This document shows, one piece after another, positions 1 through 46,300 of a stretch of DNA of 64,000 nt. The DNA is from Tubiluchus corallicola (lineage: Eukaryota > Priapulida > Priapulimorpha > Priapulimorphida > Tubiluchidae): contig JAQGDQ010000785.1 of the NCBI GenBank assembly GCA_030141605.1, positions 1 through 64,000 of the forward strand, written 5' to 3'. The notes under the pieces are model-generated. The model saw only the letters and a list, made by a program, of their open reading frames with translations, searched no databases and was not told where the DNA came from. Position 1 is the first letter of the stretch. Each line of letters begins with the position of its first letter. The position numbers and the translations under genes were made by a program.

Positions 1-2115
1 TACACTTAATTTAACATCTTTATATGAATATGACGCTGAATGACCTGTAGAGCCTCAAACTTGATTATTATTACAGGGGTTTTCGCTTTAACGGGCATCA
101 TTATCTGAATAGAATAAACTTGCAGTTGTTTTGCCCGCAATTATTTTACTCATTAAATTAAAGAGTTTTCAAATTACAAACAGTAACAATTAAGGCTAAT
201 ATGTATTATCCCGTTCAACAAACAATTATGACTCACAGTCCTCAAAACATGAAAACGAAATGCAAAAATAATAAGAAATTATAATTTCAGCATTTAACCA
301 TTGCAATCTCAACTATAGAAGAGAAAAGGAAACATACAAAAAATAAAAATAACGAACTAACAATAAAGTTTTATGCGAACTTGTCCATCTTACATAAAAT
401 TGAGCAAGGCAAATCAACTTGTTCAAACTAGATGAGAAAACTCCAACCTATCACACAGTCATGCAATGCAAAATGTGTAAATAATGTAGTCGATTTTAAA
501 CAAACTAGAAGATCCTACCTATCTGACTAATCAATAGTTTTTTAATTAAACCTTTGATTAATCCAATGTTTAATTCTACTTCCATTTAAAATAAGAATAC
601 GGTGTTCTCTCGCTACTTTGCGGTTTGTTTATCGCGGACTCGCTGTTTCGCGGGTTTTCAAAAATATTAATGTAAAATGTTTATCGCGGTATTTTCGCTG
701 TTTCGCGGGTTTTTGCGTTACTCTGTATAAAGTATTTTTGCACATGAGTAGTGCATATTATACAGTAATGTATAGATTTGATGAATTTTGCATAAAAAAT
801 TACAAAATGTATAAAAATATATTAAAAATATTAATTCTAACATTAAAAGAAAATTATAAATCATAAAAAATTACCATTTACAGTAAAGAGGGTATATATT
901 CGGCGGATACCTACACACCAAAAATGAAATGTAGTACTTGCGCCCGCTTCAGATGCTACTTGCCGACGTGAGATTGTACACAACACACGATTGGTTGATT
1001 GACGGGATGTAAAATAATGTATAACTACTAAAATAAGTATAGCATCCCTACTTTGCGGAAATTCACTTATCGCGGGTGGGCCTGGAATGGAACACCCGCA
1101 ATAAGCGAGCGAACACTGTAACTGATAATTTGAACAGTAGAATTTATCATCAAAATTTCCAGCAAAATGGTGACAGAGTTTATGGGATAAAGTAATTTAT
1201 GCATCTAACAACGATGAAATGTATCATAATATTAATGCAGCATTAAGGTTAACGAGAAATAATGAAACCATATCTATCAATGGTAACATTCTGGTAAAAT
1301 AATGAAATTCTGAAGGCTTAAAAAAACAAAATGTGGGTTCAGTACTTTCTTAAATGAACTTGGTGCATTTGCCTTGCTCAGACGAATAAAAAATCAATAA
1401 TTCAGTTACACAATAACCATGCCATCTGACGCAGGCAACTCAATTAAGTATTGCTTACTTGTAGTTCATCTGCCTCATTTCGCTACAGAGAATAAAAATG
1501 AAAAAGATAAATTAAGAACTGATAATATGTGCAAACGTTTTGTTTGTTTTGACTTATTATGTAGACCTGAAACTTGAGTGTTATAAATTATATTTGTATA
1601 ATATTGTATGTAAAAGTTATAAAATCGTATCCTAGTAAAAAAGTGACAGTTTTATTCAGCAAATTTTATAAAAACTTAATTAAATTCTAGACAAAAACTG
1701 GGGTGTAACTGCAATAGGCATAATAACACTTATTTATTAGAATGTGCTGCCCTCTACAAGCAGTGTTGGGAGGAAAGGAGAGGAAGAGAACAATGATGGT
1801 CGAGTTCTTGTACACAGCAAGGTTTTTTCTATCGTTATTGTGTTAGTTAACAACTGCGTTTAGTTATTACCAAATTTTGTACCTTGATGATATTTTGTAT
1901 CTAAAAAAAGATTACTGTTAGTACTGTTTAACAGAAATGTAGGCCATTAAGAATGCATAACAAATTTCTTTAAGGGAAAGTGTAGTGACACACGATACAA
2001 TTTCACAAAATCTTTTTTTCAAAACAAATTTCTATACTTCCAGCACTCGTTTTGTGAGGACAGTCTAAACTAGTTTATTCTACTAAAAGGTCACGAAAAG
2101 AGCAGGAAATATTAC
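1..2115. other. Kinase intron, continuing outside the window
   Basis: Downstream intron after kinase exon 22. No further exon is recognisable; the CNH-domain exons must be further left. It contains one MITE (600-1118) and otherwise AT-rich unique-looking DNA. Confidence 0.6.
600..1118. mobile_element. Tigger/pogo-like MITE with TA target duplication
   Basis: 519-bp element flanked by TA (598-599 and 1119-1120). The ends are inverted: CGGTGTTCTCTCGC at the left and, read inward from the right, CAGTGTTCGCTCGC. Internal 'cgctgtttcgcgg / tatcgcgg' stretches are typical of Tigger-type ends. No transposase frame. Confidence 0.7.
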
Positions 2116-35709
<33,594 letters not shown>

Positions 35710-36650
35710 AATCGCTTATTTTCGAGCAACCAGCGACGTCAGTAAATTGAGAATCACTAAGTATTCAGCTATTCATCATGTCTTTGTTATCTACAAATAA
35801 CAGTGTATGAAATAACTAACAGTACTTAAACTGAGCGTAAACGACCACTAGTGTTTGTAAGAAATGCTTCGTAAATACTGTCATCCGAAACTGCTGAGCG
35901 ATATGTTAAAGCTGAATTTAAAAAAGGTAATGTTATAAAACTGAGTTTTTATCACGTACGTTACTAACACACATAATAAAAAACACATATAACTTCCTTA
36001 AATTTACTGAGAAAGTATTTTGTTCACTACTTGCTGTGGCATTTAATGGTATGTTTACACTGCAGTGAAGTATTAGCAAAAAGGCAAAAACAAAATATTG
36101 CTACATTTGTCATGTAAAAAGCTAACATATCTAAAGCTAGTGATATGCAGGTCTATGTGTCAACCAGGACGATAATGAAAGGCTTACTGACACTGATTCA
36201 TCTACTAATTTTGATAAGCAACTGTACAAATGCAACCTTTTACACAGCATTCTTATGACTTATCACTTCTAAAGAAAATAAACGTGTTTCTATACAACTT
36301 GTTTGCTATCCTAAATAAAAGTCAAGTCATACCAAGGAAACATATTATTTACCGACAAGGTTTCGGGTAAAATAAGAGTACCGGTACACGCCTTGTTCAG
36401 TTTTCGCTACCAAAACATGAAACGTTTTCTTCACAAAATCCACTCTCTCTAGTAAAAATCTGTAAAACCAATACTCACGTATAACTTCCGATGGCAATGC
36501 AGTAAATAACAAGGTATCATTTCTTTATCACTGGGATTGGTCGGGTTCACTATAATCACATTTTTCCACACTGACTGCACAATTACATAACTATTTCTCC
36601 AACATTAGACAGCGGACATGTTTGCTCATTGTATGGACGAAATGAATTAT
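35710..36650 (-). promoter_or_regulatory. Probable 5' UTR exons and promoter region of the kinase
   Basis: A good donor (GTGAGTATTGG, plus positions 36468-36478) could end a noncoding exon running from about 36620 to 36479. A CTTAG acceptor at 35757-35758 lies 47 bases upstream of the ATG. Between about 36600 and 36690 lies a short inverted repeat GGTGGCGA / TCGCCACC. No clear TATA box is seen. Inference only. Confidence 0.4.
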
Positions 36651-36689
36651 GGGACATGGGTGGCGAGATTACTTCGCCACCTATAGTGA

Positions 36690-38363
36690 GCAAATTAAAA
36701 TAAAGTTAATGTTGCCAGCCAGGCCAAATCTCTGATATTTTATCAATCAAAGCCTGCAATTTGAAATCAGTTATCTTCCATAAATAGAAAGGACTATATA
36801 ATGTAATATTACGTTAAAATTCACAGTCAAGGAATATAAAACACCGATGCGAAATTGAGGAAAACACCAAAAGACTTGCTAAGATTATTCTCATAATTTT
36901 ACCAATCAACAGCGGTAAAATTCATTCAATCTTGCTGTCCACCAACTAGATCTCAACAGTCTTTTACAGATGGCAAAAAACAGAAAATGCGATACAATTT
37001 TCTTTCGCAACCACTTTGCGTTTTTTTTCTGTTTTAGCATGCATCTTCTGTATCCAAGTGAGAATGTTCATTTTACCAGGCAAATGTGTGGCAACTCATA
37101 TACGGAAAATGTTAATGCAGTCTGAATGTCATTTTTTATGCGATAGCATTATCGATTAGCTGATGACACAAACAACAGGCCTACTCCACTTATCAGGCAT
37201 GAAAACATACCTTGTCAAATCATGTCAATCACAAAAGGAACACAGTAGTTAGGACCAGTTATGCTGATTGCAAGGAATTCTTTAGACAGGTTATCCTTTG
37301 AACTCTCAGGTTAACTAGTATATGCAATGAATTAGCTCATAAAATAATTATTGTAAAAAACCAGCCTGAGACTGTCTAGAATCACCAAGAAAACAACAAA
37401 AAAACAAAAATTGTCTTTATCAGATTTATTACCAAATTTAGAAATCTTGCACAAATGTGTTAATTTGTAATTAAGAACCTCGTTGTGGCTCAAGTGTGCT
37501 CAACCAGATCTTAAGTACAACTGAGGCATTTGTCACACATGCAGCCATAACAACCCTCATACATTACCCATGACTAGCAAGTTTTAAAAATAACTGCAAA
37601 TGTTACAGAAAATGTCACGGCAGTGCTGCACGTAAAACTGCAATTTTTGCTATTGCTCATGACACTCCTGTATGCAAAATTTACCATGTTCCAGTTAAAA
37701 ATGCATTTTATGCATCATGCAATTACTTGATGCAATACACTGTACATAGCCTGATCATACAGGCATACAATACATCACAGAACAAACCGTCTCTCATATG
37801 AGAAACATTCTTGAGTATTTACATTATAATATACTGTATGTACAAATATATACAAAAATCATAATTATATATAGTTATATAATTGTAATAAAGTGTTTAA
37901 CACTTTCACAGAAAATCGCAATTAGTACTAGTTTTAATTTTTTGCAATCAAAACAATCTACCAATAGAGAAATGTCGTTCTTTTTATTGGTTTTGGTTTT
38001 CTGGCATAAATCATGTACACTCAAACATGATTCATTTGATCTGCGTCTGACCTAACCAATGACCACAAAAGAGAAATGAATAGTACATCCACACACAAGC
38101 TGATTTAAATAAGGATAGGGACCACAACAATGTATGAAACATTGTCATTGTTTGCCTTCTGTATGTCTTCACCATGCTCTAGACAATGGCACATATTCTC
38201 TGCCATAGTTACTTAAAACATTGATATCAGCTTGTTGCGTTAATAAGCTATTTTTCTTATGCATGTTCAGCTATTGTGACCACAATGAAATTGACACTCT
38301 GCAATGTACACTGACGCAATTCTAACAACACGTTTCAAACTGTCTCTCTGTGATAATGGACAG
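36690..38363. other. INTS4 3' UTR and intergenic space
   Basis: No coding exon is seen. Minus-strand AATAAA candidates lie at 37983-37988 and 37425-37430, so the INTS4 3' UTR may be about 0.4 to 0.95 kb. The kinase 5' end begins near 36620, leaving a short intergenic gap between two genes in the same orientation. Confidence 0.5.
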
Positions 38364-38515
38364 CTAAGTTACGGAGCACTTTCTCACTGAAACCGGAGAC
38401 ACGTACACCTTAACGGTATTGCTCAGTTCGATGCCCTCTTGTAGATTTTCAGACTGCTTAGTCAAGTCAGTGTCTAAAGGAAGGTATGCGACACACAGTT
38501 CCACATGACACGCTT
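38364..38515 (-). CDS. INTS4 last exon (stop codon)
   Basis: 152 nt, phase 1, encoding [17 protein letters not shown] and [18 protein letters not shown], ending TAG at 38364-38366. Human INTS4 ends with a similar VKVYIMP tail. Confidence 0.95.
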
Positions 38516-40273
38516 CTGAAAATGCAAAAACCAAAATTTCAGTGGCACATCCCAAAGTAAAAACCCAAAAGTAAATAAACGAAAGACACTTTTTATCACC
38601 TGCCCTACATAGCCTGTTGTGTTTGTTAAAGACATTGTGCAGGAAAACTGATGATAATTGTAGAAGACATGCAATACAACAGATAAACTGTCATACATGT
38701 GCTTGCAAATCAAAACCGTCCATAAGTCGACATAGTTAAAACTATGTTGTGGTGCTTCAAAGTAGAATGCACCAGAAATTTGGTCTAAAGTTCATTTTTT
38801 TGTTTTTTACAAAAACAAATGCTAAATGTATACAACTTTTATATTCTGGCATGAAATTATCAAGAAAATGTTCAAAAATACTAAAAATCTAATTTAATCA
38901 CTCCAAACCCACTTTTCTGTTTATAAACTAGTACTACAATTATAAAAAAAATTGCATTTCCAAACTCCAATAATATCTCGTGGAAGCACTCATTTTGCTT
39001 CAGTTTTTTCCGTTGCCAAGCCCAGGTCTTTGTCAGGAAAAGCCACCTACTGGATTTAAATATAACTTCAATGGGCTTCATGCAAAATCCGTATCACCAA
39101 CATTTCTGCGGTTGCTTAACGTTTTTTAAAAATGTGACATAAAACATTGGCAAACATTAACAATGATTTTCTCAAGATTGTTTTTTCAGTGAGCAGCCTG
39201 CACCTCAACTTCAACGTGGATTACCTCAGCTTAGAAATAACATAGAGCGATGAGCTTGGTATCAAAATGATCCTGATGAAATGGAGATTCAGGAGATGTG
39301 AATAACTAGAAAGCTTAATTGCTGACTTGTGGACGATTTTGTTATGCAAACACACATATATTAAGTACCACAGATTATCCAGATTTATTTGTCACCATCT
39401 TAAAATACAAGGCAAAATGCCTAGATGGAGACACAGAAAGTTGGAAGGATAGCCTTCTTAAATAAATGAATTTCCTCTAGCACAGCAGACTGCCATTGCT
39501 AAAAAATTTGCTTGCAAAAAGACTGAATGGTAATGGCTGATAAACTCTTTTTTGAGTACCAATTTAAAACTTAAAAATTTAAAAATTTATTGAAGTCAGA
39601 TATTCGCCCATTAGCATGTAGGTCCATTTCCTCAATTAGAAGCCACCATAGCAAAGGAGATAAAGATTTAGAGTCAAAAATAAGGTGAAAAAAATGTCAT
39701 AAAAATGAAACACTGTCAGAAAAGTGGTACACAAAGCTGAATGTTGTTAAAATGAATCATCTTTAAAAAAAGTTAAGCAAATAACTATTTATTACAAAAA
39801 TTAAACACATGAAAACCAAAATTATAACACAAGTAACATTTTACAGGTACAGAAATGTTCATTCAAAGGCTTCAGCAATTATTTACCTGTCCAGACTCCA
39901 TGAGAGAGGCAGATGCAAGTCACCAGTCTATACTGGCCATCTTTTCGCTTCTTGAAGTCAGATATTTTAGGAATCAGAAGATCCACTCTTTGATCAGGAT
40001 ACACAACCTAAACAAAAATCATTTTCTTGACGGTTTTCAATCCTTGTGTTGAAAATATTGAAGGTCTAAAGGCATATATGCAATAATAACCTTAAACGTG
40101 TTTCCTGTTTTTTTTAGTAAGAATGGAGGAGAGGGGGAAAAAGAGAGAGAGGCGGGAAAAGGGAGAGAGAGAAAGAGAGAGAGAGAGAGAGACAGAAGGA
40201 GAGAGAGAGAGAGAGGAGGAGGGAGAGAGAGAGGGAAGGAGGGACCAAGAGAGAGAAAGAGAGAGAGGGAGGA

Positions 40274-40344
<71 letters not shown>

Positions 40345-43300
40345 GAGAGAAACAAGGAAAAGAACCAGGTACATAAGCAGAAATGGTACAATTCACTGTA
40401 TCAGAATTTCTACTTGCCTTTATACGAACACAACGGACATCAACTATATTATCTAACATAATGTCCATGTGTACAGGTAGTGTAAGCCCAGCAGTAAACT
40501 TCAGCGGGTTGTCCGACTCTGTACTGGGATGGACGATCCGTGCAGAAGACTGTTTCACATTACTAGATACAGTCAGCATCGATGGTGAGTGTTCAGACAT
40601 TGCAGATTGCAGCATCGTCCTGACGCCGCCCGTATCGTCAGCATCCAGTTTTGGAAACTCGTCGAACACGGACTGAATGAAGCCGTCGGGACTCACATCG
40701 AGGTCGAACAACGCTCTGTAACAGGTAGACACATATCAAACTACTACAGCCTTTAATCTTTTGTTCTGGATCAAAAATGGTGATCGATGTATTTGATTAC
40801 TAAAGTAATTTGCATTTTGAGTAAAGAACGTTTTCATTTTTCACACAAAAAATTACAAGTAGGATTGAGATAGTTAGGCTTTTTAACTAATCGTTCAAAC
40901 GTCATTAACCGTTTAACCGTTCCTGATGACGTCGTTCATTCATTCCTTGCATAAGTAAGCGGTGCGGTTCAAATCTAGCATGCACCAGCGAGAATGTCCA
41001 ACATGGCGGCATCCTCGTAACATACTCGAGTGAAAAGGTTTTTGCAATTTACCATTTAGATGCTTCTTAGGCAACCCGATTAATTGAAACAATGTTGTAA
41101 ATAGTACAATTTTATGTAAGCAGGGCATTGCTAACTGTATATTTCAACTCCGAAAAGATACAAGGTTTCATTAATACGTAGAAAACTTGGCTGAGTGACA
41201 GTTAAACGTCTCAGCCTCAGCGCTGGCATAAACGGTTAACCGTCTCAGCCTTAGCGCTGGCATAAACGGTTAACCGTCTCAGCCTTAGCGCTGGCATAAA
41301 CGGTTAACCGTCTCAGCCTTAGCGTTGGCATAAACGGTTAACCGTCTCAGCCTTAGCGTTGGCATAAACGGTTAACCGTCTCAGCCTTAGCGTTGGCATA
41401 AACGGTTAACCGTCTCAGCCTTAGTGTTGGCATAAACGGTTAACCGTCTCAGCCTTAGTGTTGGCATAAACGGTTAACCGTCTCAGCCTTAGTGTTGGCA
41501 TAAACGGTTAACCGTCTCAGCCTTAGCGTTGGCATAAATAACCGTCCTCAGCCTTGGGTGTTGGCACAAACGGTTAACCGTCTCAGCCTTAGTGTTGGCA
41601 TAAACGGTTAACCGTCTCAGCCTTAGTGTTAACATAAACGGTTAACCGTCTCAGCCTCAGCGTTAACATAAACGGTTAACCGTCTCAGCCTCAGCATTGG
41701 CACAAACTGTTAACCGTCTCAGCCTCAGCATTGGCACAAACTGTTAACCGTCTCAGCCTCAGCGTTGGCACAAACGGTTAACCGTCTCAGCCTTAGTGTT
41801 GGCATAAACGGTTAACCGTCTCAGCCTTAGTGTTGGCATAAACGATTAACCATCTCAGCCTTAATTACAAGTAGAACAAATTGATAACATTTATACAATG
41901 GTATTTTGCTTCCAGAAATTATAATTTAGCTGCATATGCAAATTTTAGTCACAGCTTCAAACGGTTTTGAGTTGAACTTCATATACAAACTAATATGATA
42001 ATTCCATCCTCGCAGTCATACACATTATGTAATCAGTCCTAATTCTACTGCTTCCACAATCCGTGCTCTACTTAAATTATTTTTATCTCCCTCTTGTCCC
42101 ACATCCTAATATTTTCATTTACTCTCAAAGACCAAGTATTTAATCTCAGACGCTATACTTACAAATTGAATAGCTGCAGCAGGATCAAAATCTAGCTCAT
42201 CATAACAATATCTCAGATAAGACAATAAACTGGATGGTGCAGCTCAATGGTAGCATGCCCAATTCCCACCCAGGAGGTCGCAGGTTCAACTCCTGATTGA
42301 GTCATACCAAATACTTGAAAAAATAGTACCGCTGGTTCATCGACTAAGTACGTGTGTTTATTGAAGTAACACGTGGGTAATAATAATTAGAAGCGCTATG
42401 GAAATAACTGTTGAGTTACTTAAGATGTTATCACCGGATTATGCTCTAAACAGAAACATTTATTATTACACTGAAATAGAGGCATGTCTTAGCCACCAAT
42501 CATTGAAATGAACTAGAAATTACCTTTGCAAACTTTTCATCTTGTCCAAGTAGTTCTGACACAACATGACTTTACTGATGTGTCGCTGCGTCGTTTGCAA
42601 GCCGACAAGAAGTTGAACAGAAAGACTCCAACCCCACATGCATTTGACGATGCTCAGCTCAGCATGCGTCAGATTCAAGAAGATGTGCTCTAACTGACAT
42701 GTCAAATCAAGTATCTATGGAGAAAAATCACTGGCAAATAGGTACACAAGTAAATATTCTACAGAAAATATGAGTGACTGCAACCTTGTTATAAGAAACA
42801 AAACACATAAGATGGATTAAATCTAATCATTACATTTTTAAAACCAAATTTAACAGAAAGGAAGAAAATGTGAAAAAGTTAAAGTTGGATTTGAACCAGC
42901 CATCTTTAGATCACAAGTCAAATGCTAGAGCTATTAAACTGCATAGGCCATTGCGATCATAGCAGGTCTTAAATCAATCCTAAAACTTGCCAACAAACAC
43001 AAACATTTTACGTCTTAATATGCTCGGGCTGGAACAACAAAAACTAAATTACATTTTAACACAAAATATACACAACATACGAACTAGCAACACTCGTGTT
43101 TATTGCACAGATGAGTGAAAAATTTTAACAAACTACACAGAGAATACAGGTCAGACATACATTAGTCGACAGCAACTTACAAGGACAAAAACCCTGCTGT
43201 TGCAGTAGTTTTAATTAAGAAAGTTCACATAGGTAGTTGTCGACTTACAACCACAATACCCCCTGGCGGATTGATCACAAGACGAAACAGATGCAAATAG

Positions 43301-46300
43301 ATCCAAAAATGGTGCGCCACTACAGCAAGACGTTGTGTGTGTATGTGCACTAAGTATGGCAGTATTTGTTTAAAGAAATAGAGAGAAATATGACTTATAA
43401 ATTGGTTGTGTATAATTAATTAAATTGCAGTCGGATCGTACAATCGAACAGTCATCAGTCACATGTTTTGAAAGTGGACGGCTACCTGTAGTGCATAAAC
43501 CGTGACACTAACCTCAGTAAGACCAAGTAATGAAACTGAAACTATGAGTGGTTAAAAGATGTCTGGCACAACGTATGACATGCACGAATCATGAAGACTG
43601 TGCTTGCACAACAATCCTCGAACCCGACACATCACTAGTTATTTGGCTGTTATACAATTTTTTAATTAAAAAGTTAAAAGTTAAAATCATGCCAAATGTT
43701 TCGACTGCCTGCTGCTGTCATCATCAGTGGTAAATTTCCAAACATACAAACTTTTTATATAGGCACAGCCTATTATGCACTAATTAAGTTAGTTAACAGA
43801 AGCCAAATAGACAAATTTTAGAGTTAAGGGGTTCAATATTCAAAAACCCTCCTCCACAAAAAACAAGTGACTTTAAAATTTCATTCTAGAAAACATTCTT
43901 ATGTTTTATAAAAAGAAAAATCAAACCAGACGACTTAATGGCTCCTACCTTGTGCAATATTAAACCCAGCACCACATACATTCTAAAAATCATAAACATT
44001 AGACATAGACAAACGTGTTTTACCTTTTCAGCTAAGAAGGTTGCCACGGAATTCTCTTGCAAGCCAAACTCGACCCTCAGTACGCCGTTAGCACCTAGCA
44101 GGGCTTTGTGTAAGTACAACAAGCATTGAATGTAAAAGGAAAGACATTGAGCACGTGCAGACAACTCGGGTTCAACCTTCATTATACACTGAAGATCCCT
44201 GAGAAAAACAAAAGAAAATTCATATACAGTGGAACCTCGACTTCTTACGAGAACCCTATTATACGAAAAATTTGGAATAAGAAACAGGCTTCGAAGAAAT
44301 TTCGTCCCATTTAACATATTCGAGGTACGAAAACGAAAATCGAAAGTGCCGCTCGACAGCGGTCCTCCTAGAATGCATTTCGTAGCATCACGTGAACGCT
44401 TTGTTGTGCGCAACACCTGAACGCTTTGTTGTGCGCAACACCTGAACGCTTTGTTGTGCGCAACACGCGAACGCTTTGTTGTGCGCAACACGCGAACGCT
44501 TTGTTGTGCGCAACACGCGAAGGCTTTGTTGTGCGCAACACGCGAACGCTTTGTTGTGCGCAACACGCGAAGGCTTTGTTGTGCGCAACACGCGAACGCT
44601 TTGTTGTGCGCAACACGCGAACGCTTTGTTGTGCGCAACACGCGAACGCTTTGTTGTGCGCAACACGCGAACGCTTTGTTGTGCGCAACACGCGAACGCT
44701 TTGTTGTGCGCAACACGCGAACGCTTTGTTGTGCGCAACACGTGAACGCTTCGAAAGGTAAAGTGTCATTATTGTAACATTATTATTTTTCATTGATTTT
44801 ATTACTTTCTCATTGTTTTTTTACATTTATGTAAATGATTATGCTGTCATTAACGAACATATTTCTTTCGGGTGGGTACAATATTTACACTTTATATGAC
44901 TGTTTTCGGGGAGGGGGGCTGTAATGAATTACGCCATCTATAGGGTAAATCTTGTATCATAATACGAAAATTCTAAGATACGAAAGCCCCTCCAAAATGA
45001 GTTAATTTCACATCTCAAGGTATCACAGCATTAATCTTCTAATTATGACTGTTTTGAATAAGCCTTTTCATAGTTTCGTTGTGCACACGCGCAGTTGCTG
45101 TAGGTCAAAGGTTAAGTCTACCACAGCAACACATCTTAACTACAACCGTAACGTGACATGTGTGTAAAGCAAAACCGTTGACGCTTATGGTTCAGTGCTT
45201 CAGTTGTTTTACGTGGAGTTTACTTAATTATGCATTAGTCTGTACGTACAGTGATTTACTATCAGGATTTTGCTTGCAAACAAGAAAAAATGAACTAGGT
45301 AAGGTTCCAGCTAGCTGTTAAAACTGATATTATTACAATAGCATGAGCTGCGAGGCGTAGTCAATTGTACACAAATGCGTTGTCTGGTACACTTAACCTT
45401 TGACCTCTTCACGATCATCATCAATCGTTGTGAAAGGCTTATTGTTTTGAAATAAAATTCTAAACAGCTATTATTTTAGAGAAAAAACTCAAACGAGGCA
45501 TTTTTCTTTTTTAAACAAATAATTTACTTGCAAAGCTTTTCCTTATTACCGCACACAGGCAGAGAATGAAATGTGATGGAGTAACGTGACCTTATTTTTC
45601 TGTCATTTGGTTTTGTATTGCACGACGTGTATGTTCACAATTTAGTATCTCTCTTGTTTCCTTTTCAGAATGTTGATTTTTGCAATTTTTACACATTGTA
45701 TTTTTTATTGTATGAACATGACCGATCAAAACGCTGCAGATGTTTGCGACTGAAGAAAAACCTTGTCTTTGCTTAAATGTGTGTTGGATGTTATGTTCAT
45801 ATTAAGAAGTTGTTTTTCCAATCTCCAATACTTTACTTGAAGCAAGCATGGATTAATCTCTATAGTATTGCAATAATCACACTGTACTTGCTCTCAACGA
45901 CATTATAGCAATACAACACAGTTTTACTTACTCCAGGGATGAGAATAACAAATTGCAAAAAACTCCGAAACAGGCCGGGGGTTTAGGGGATGTGTAGGCC
46001 CCTGTGGGGGTTCAAGGGGGGAGAAGCCCCCTTGGAGCTAGCAACAAATTGCAATTTTGTGACCATAGAGAGCCTCTAAGTGGACTTAAAATATCAGTTA
46101 CCTTGTTTCATGCATAATTTAAAATACCCAACTATCAAGGATACATGATACCTAATTGTCTCAAAAATGTCTAAGTACTGGCCGCTCCTATGCAAAAGTA
46201 TATAAAAACTGTCTGCAATTGACTCATATAACTCCGCACAATTGATTCTATATTTTTATACATAGAGATATACACGTGGTTACACTGATGTATATGATGA

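Noticed and set aside
40092-40461. Arg/Glu-rich and Ser/Leu-rich frames
   Set aside because: Products of the (GA)n microsatellite in an INTS4 intron.
41195-41866. CRISPR-like repeats with palindromic core
   Set aside because: The 34-bp units are repeated throughout with no spacers.
42232-42310. Functional tRNA gene
   Set aside because: Boxes A and B are present but the acceptor stem does not pair and the sequence continues as a SINE body.
44368-44793. Cys/Ala/Gln repeat proteins on both strands
   Set aside because: 25-bp period read cyclically in three frames; not protein-coding.
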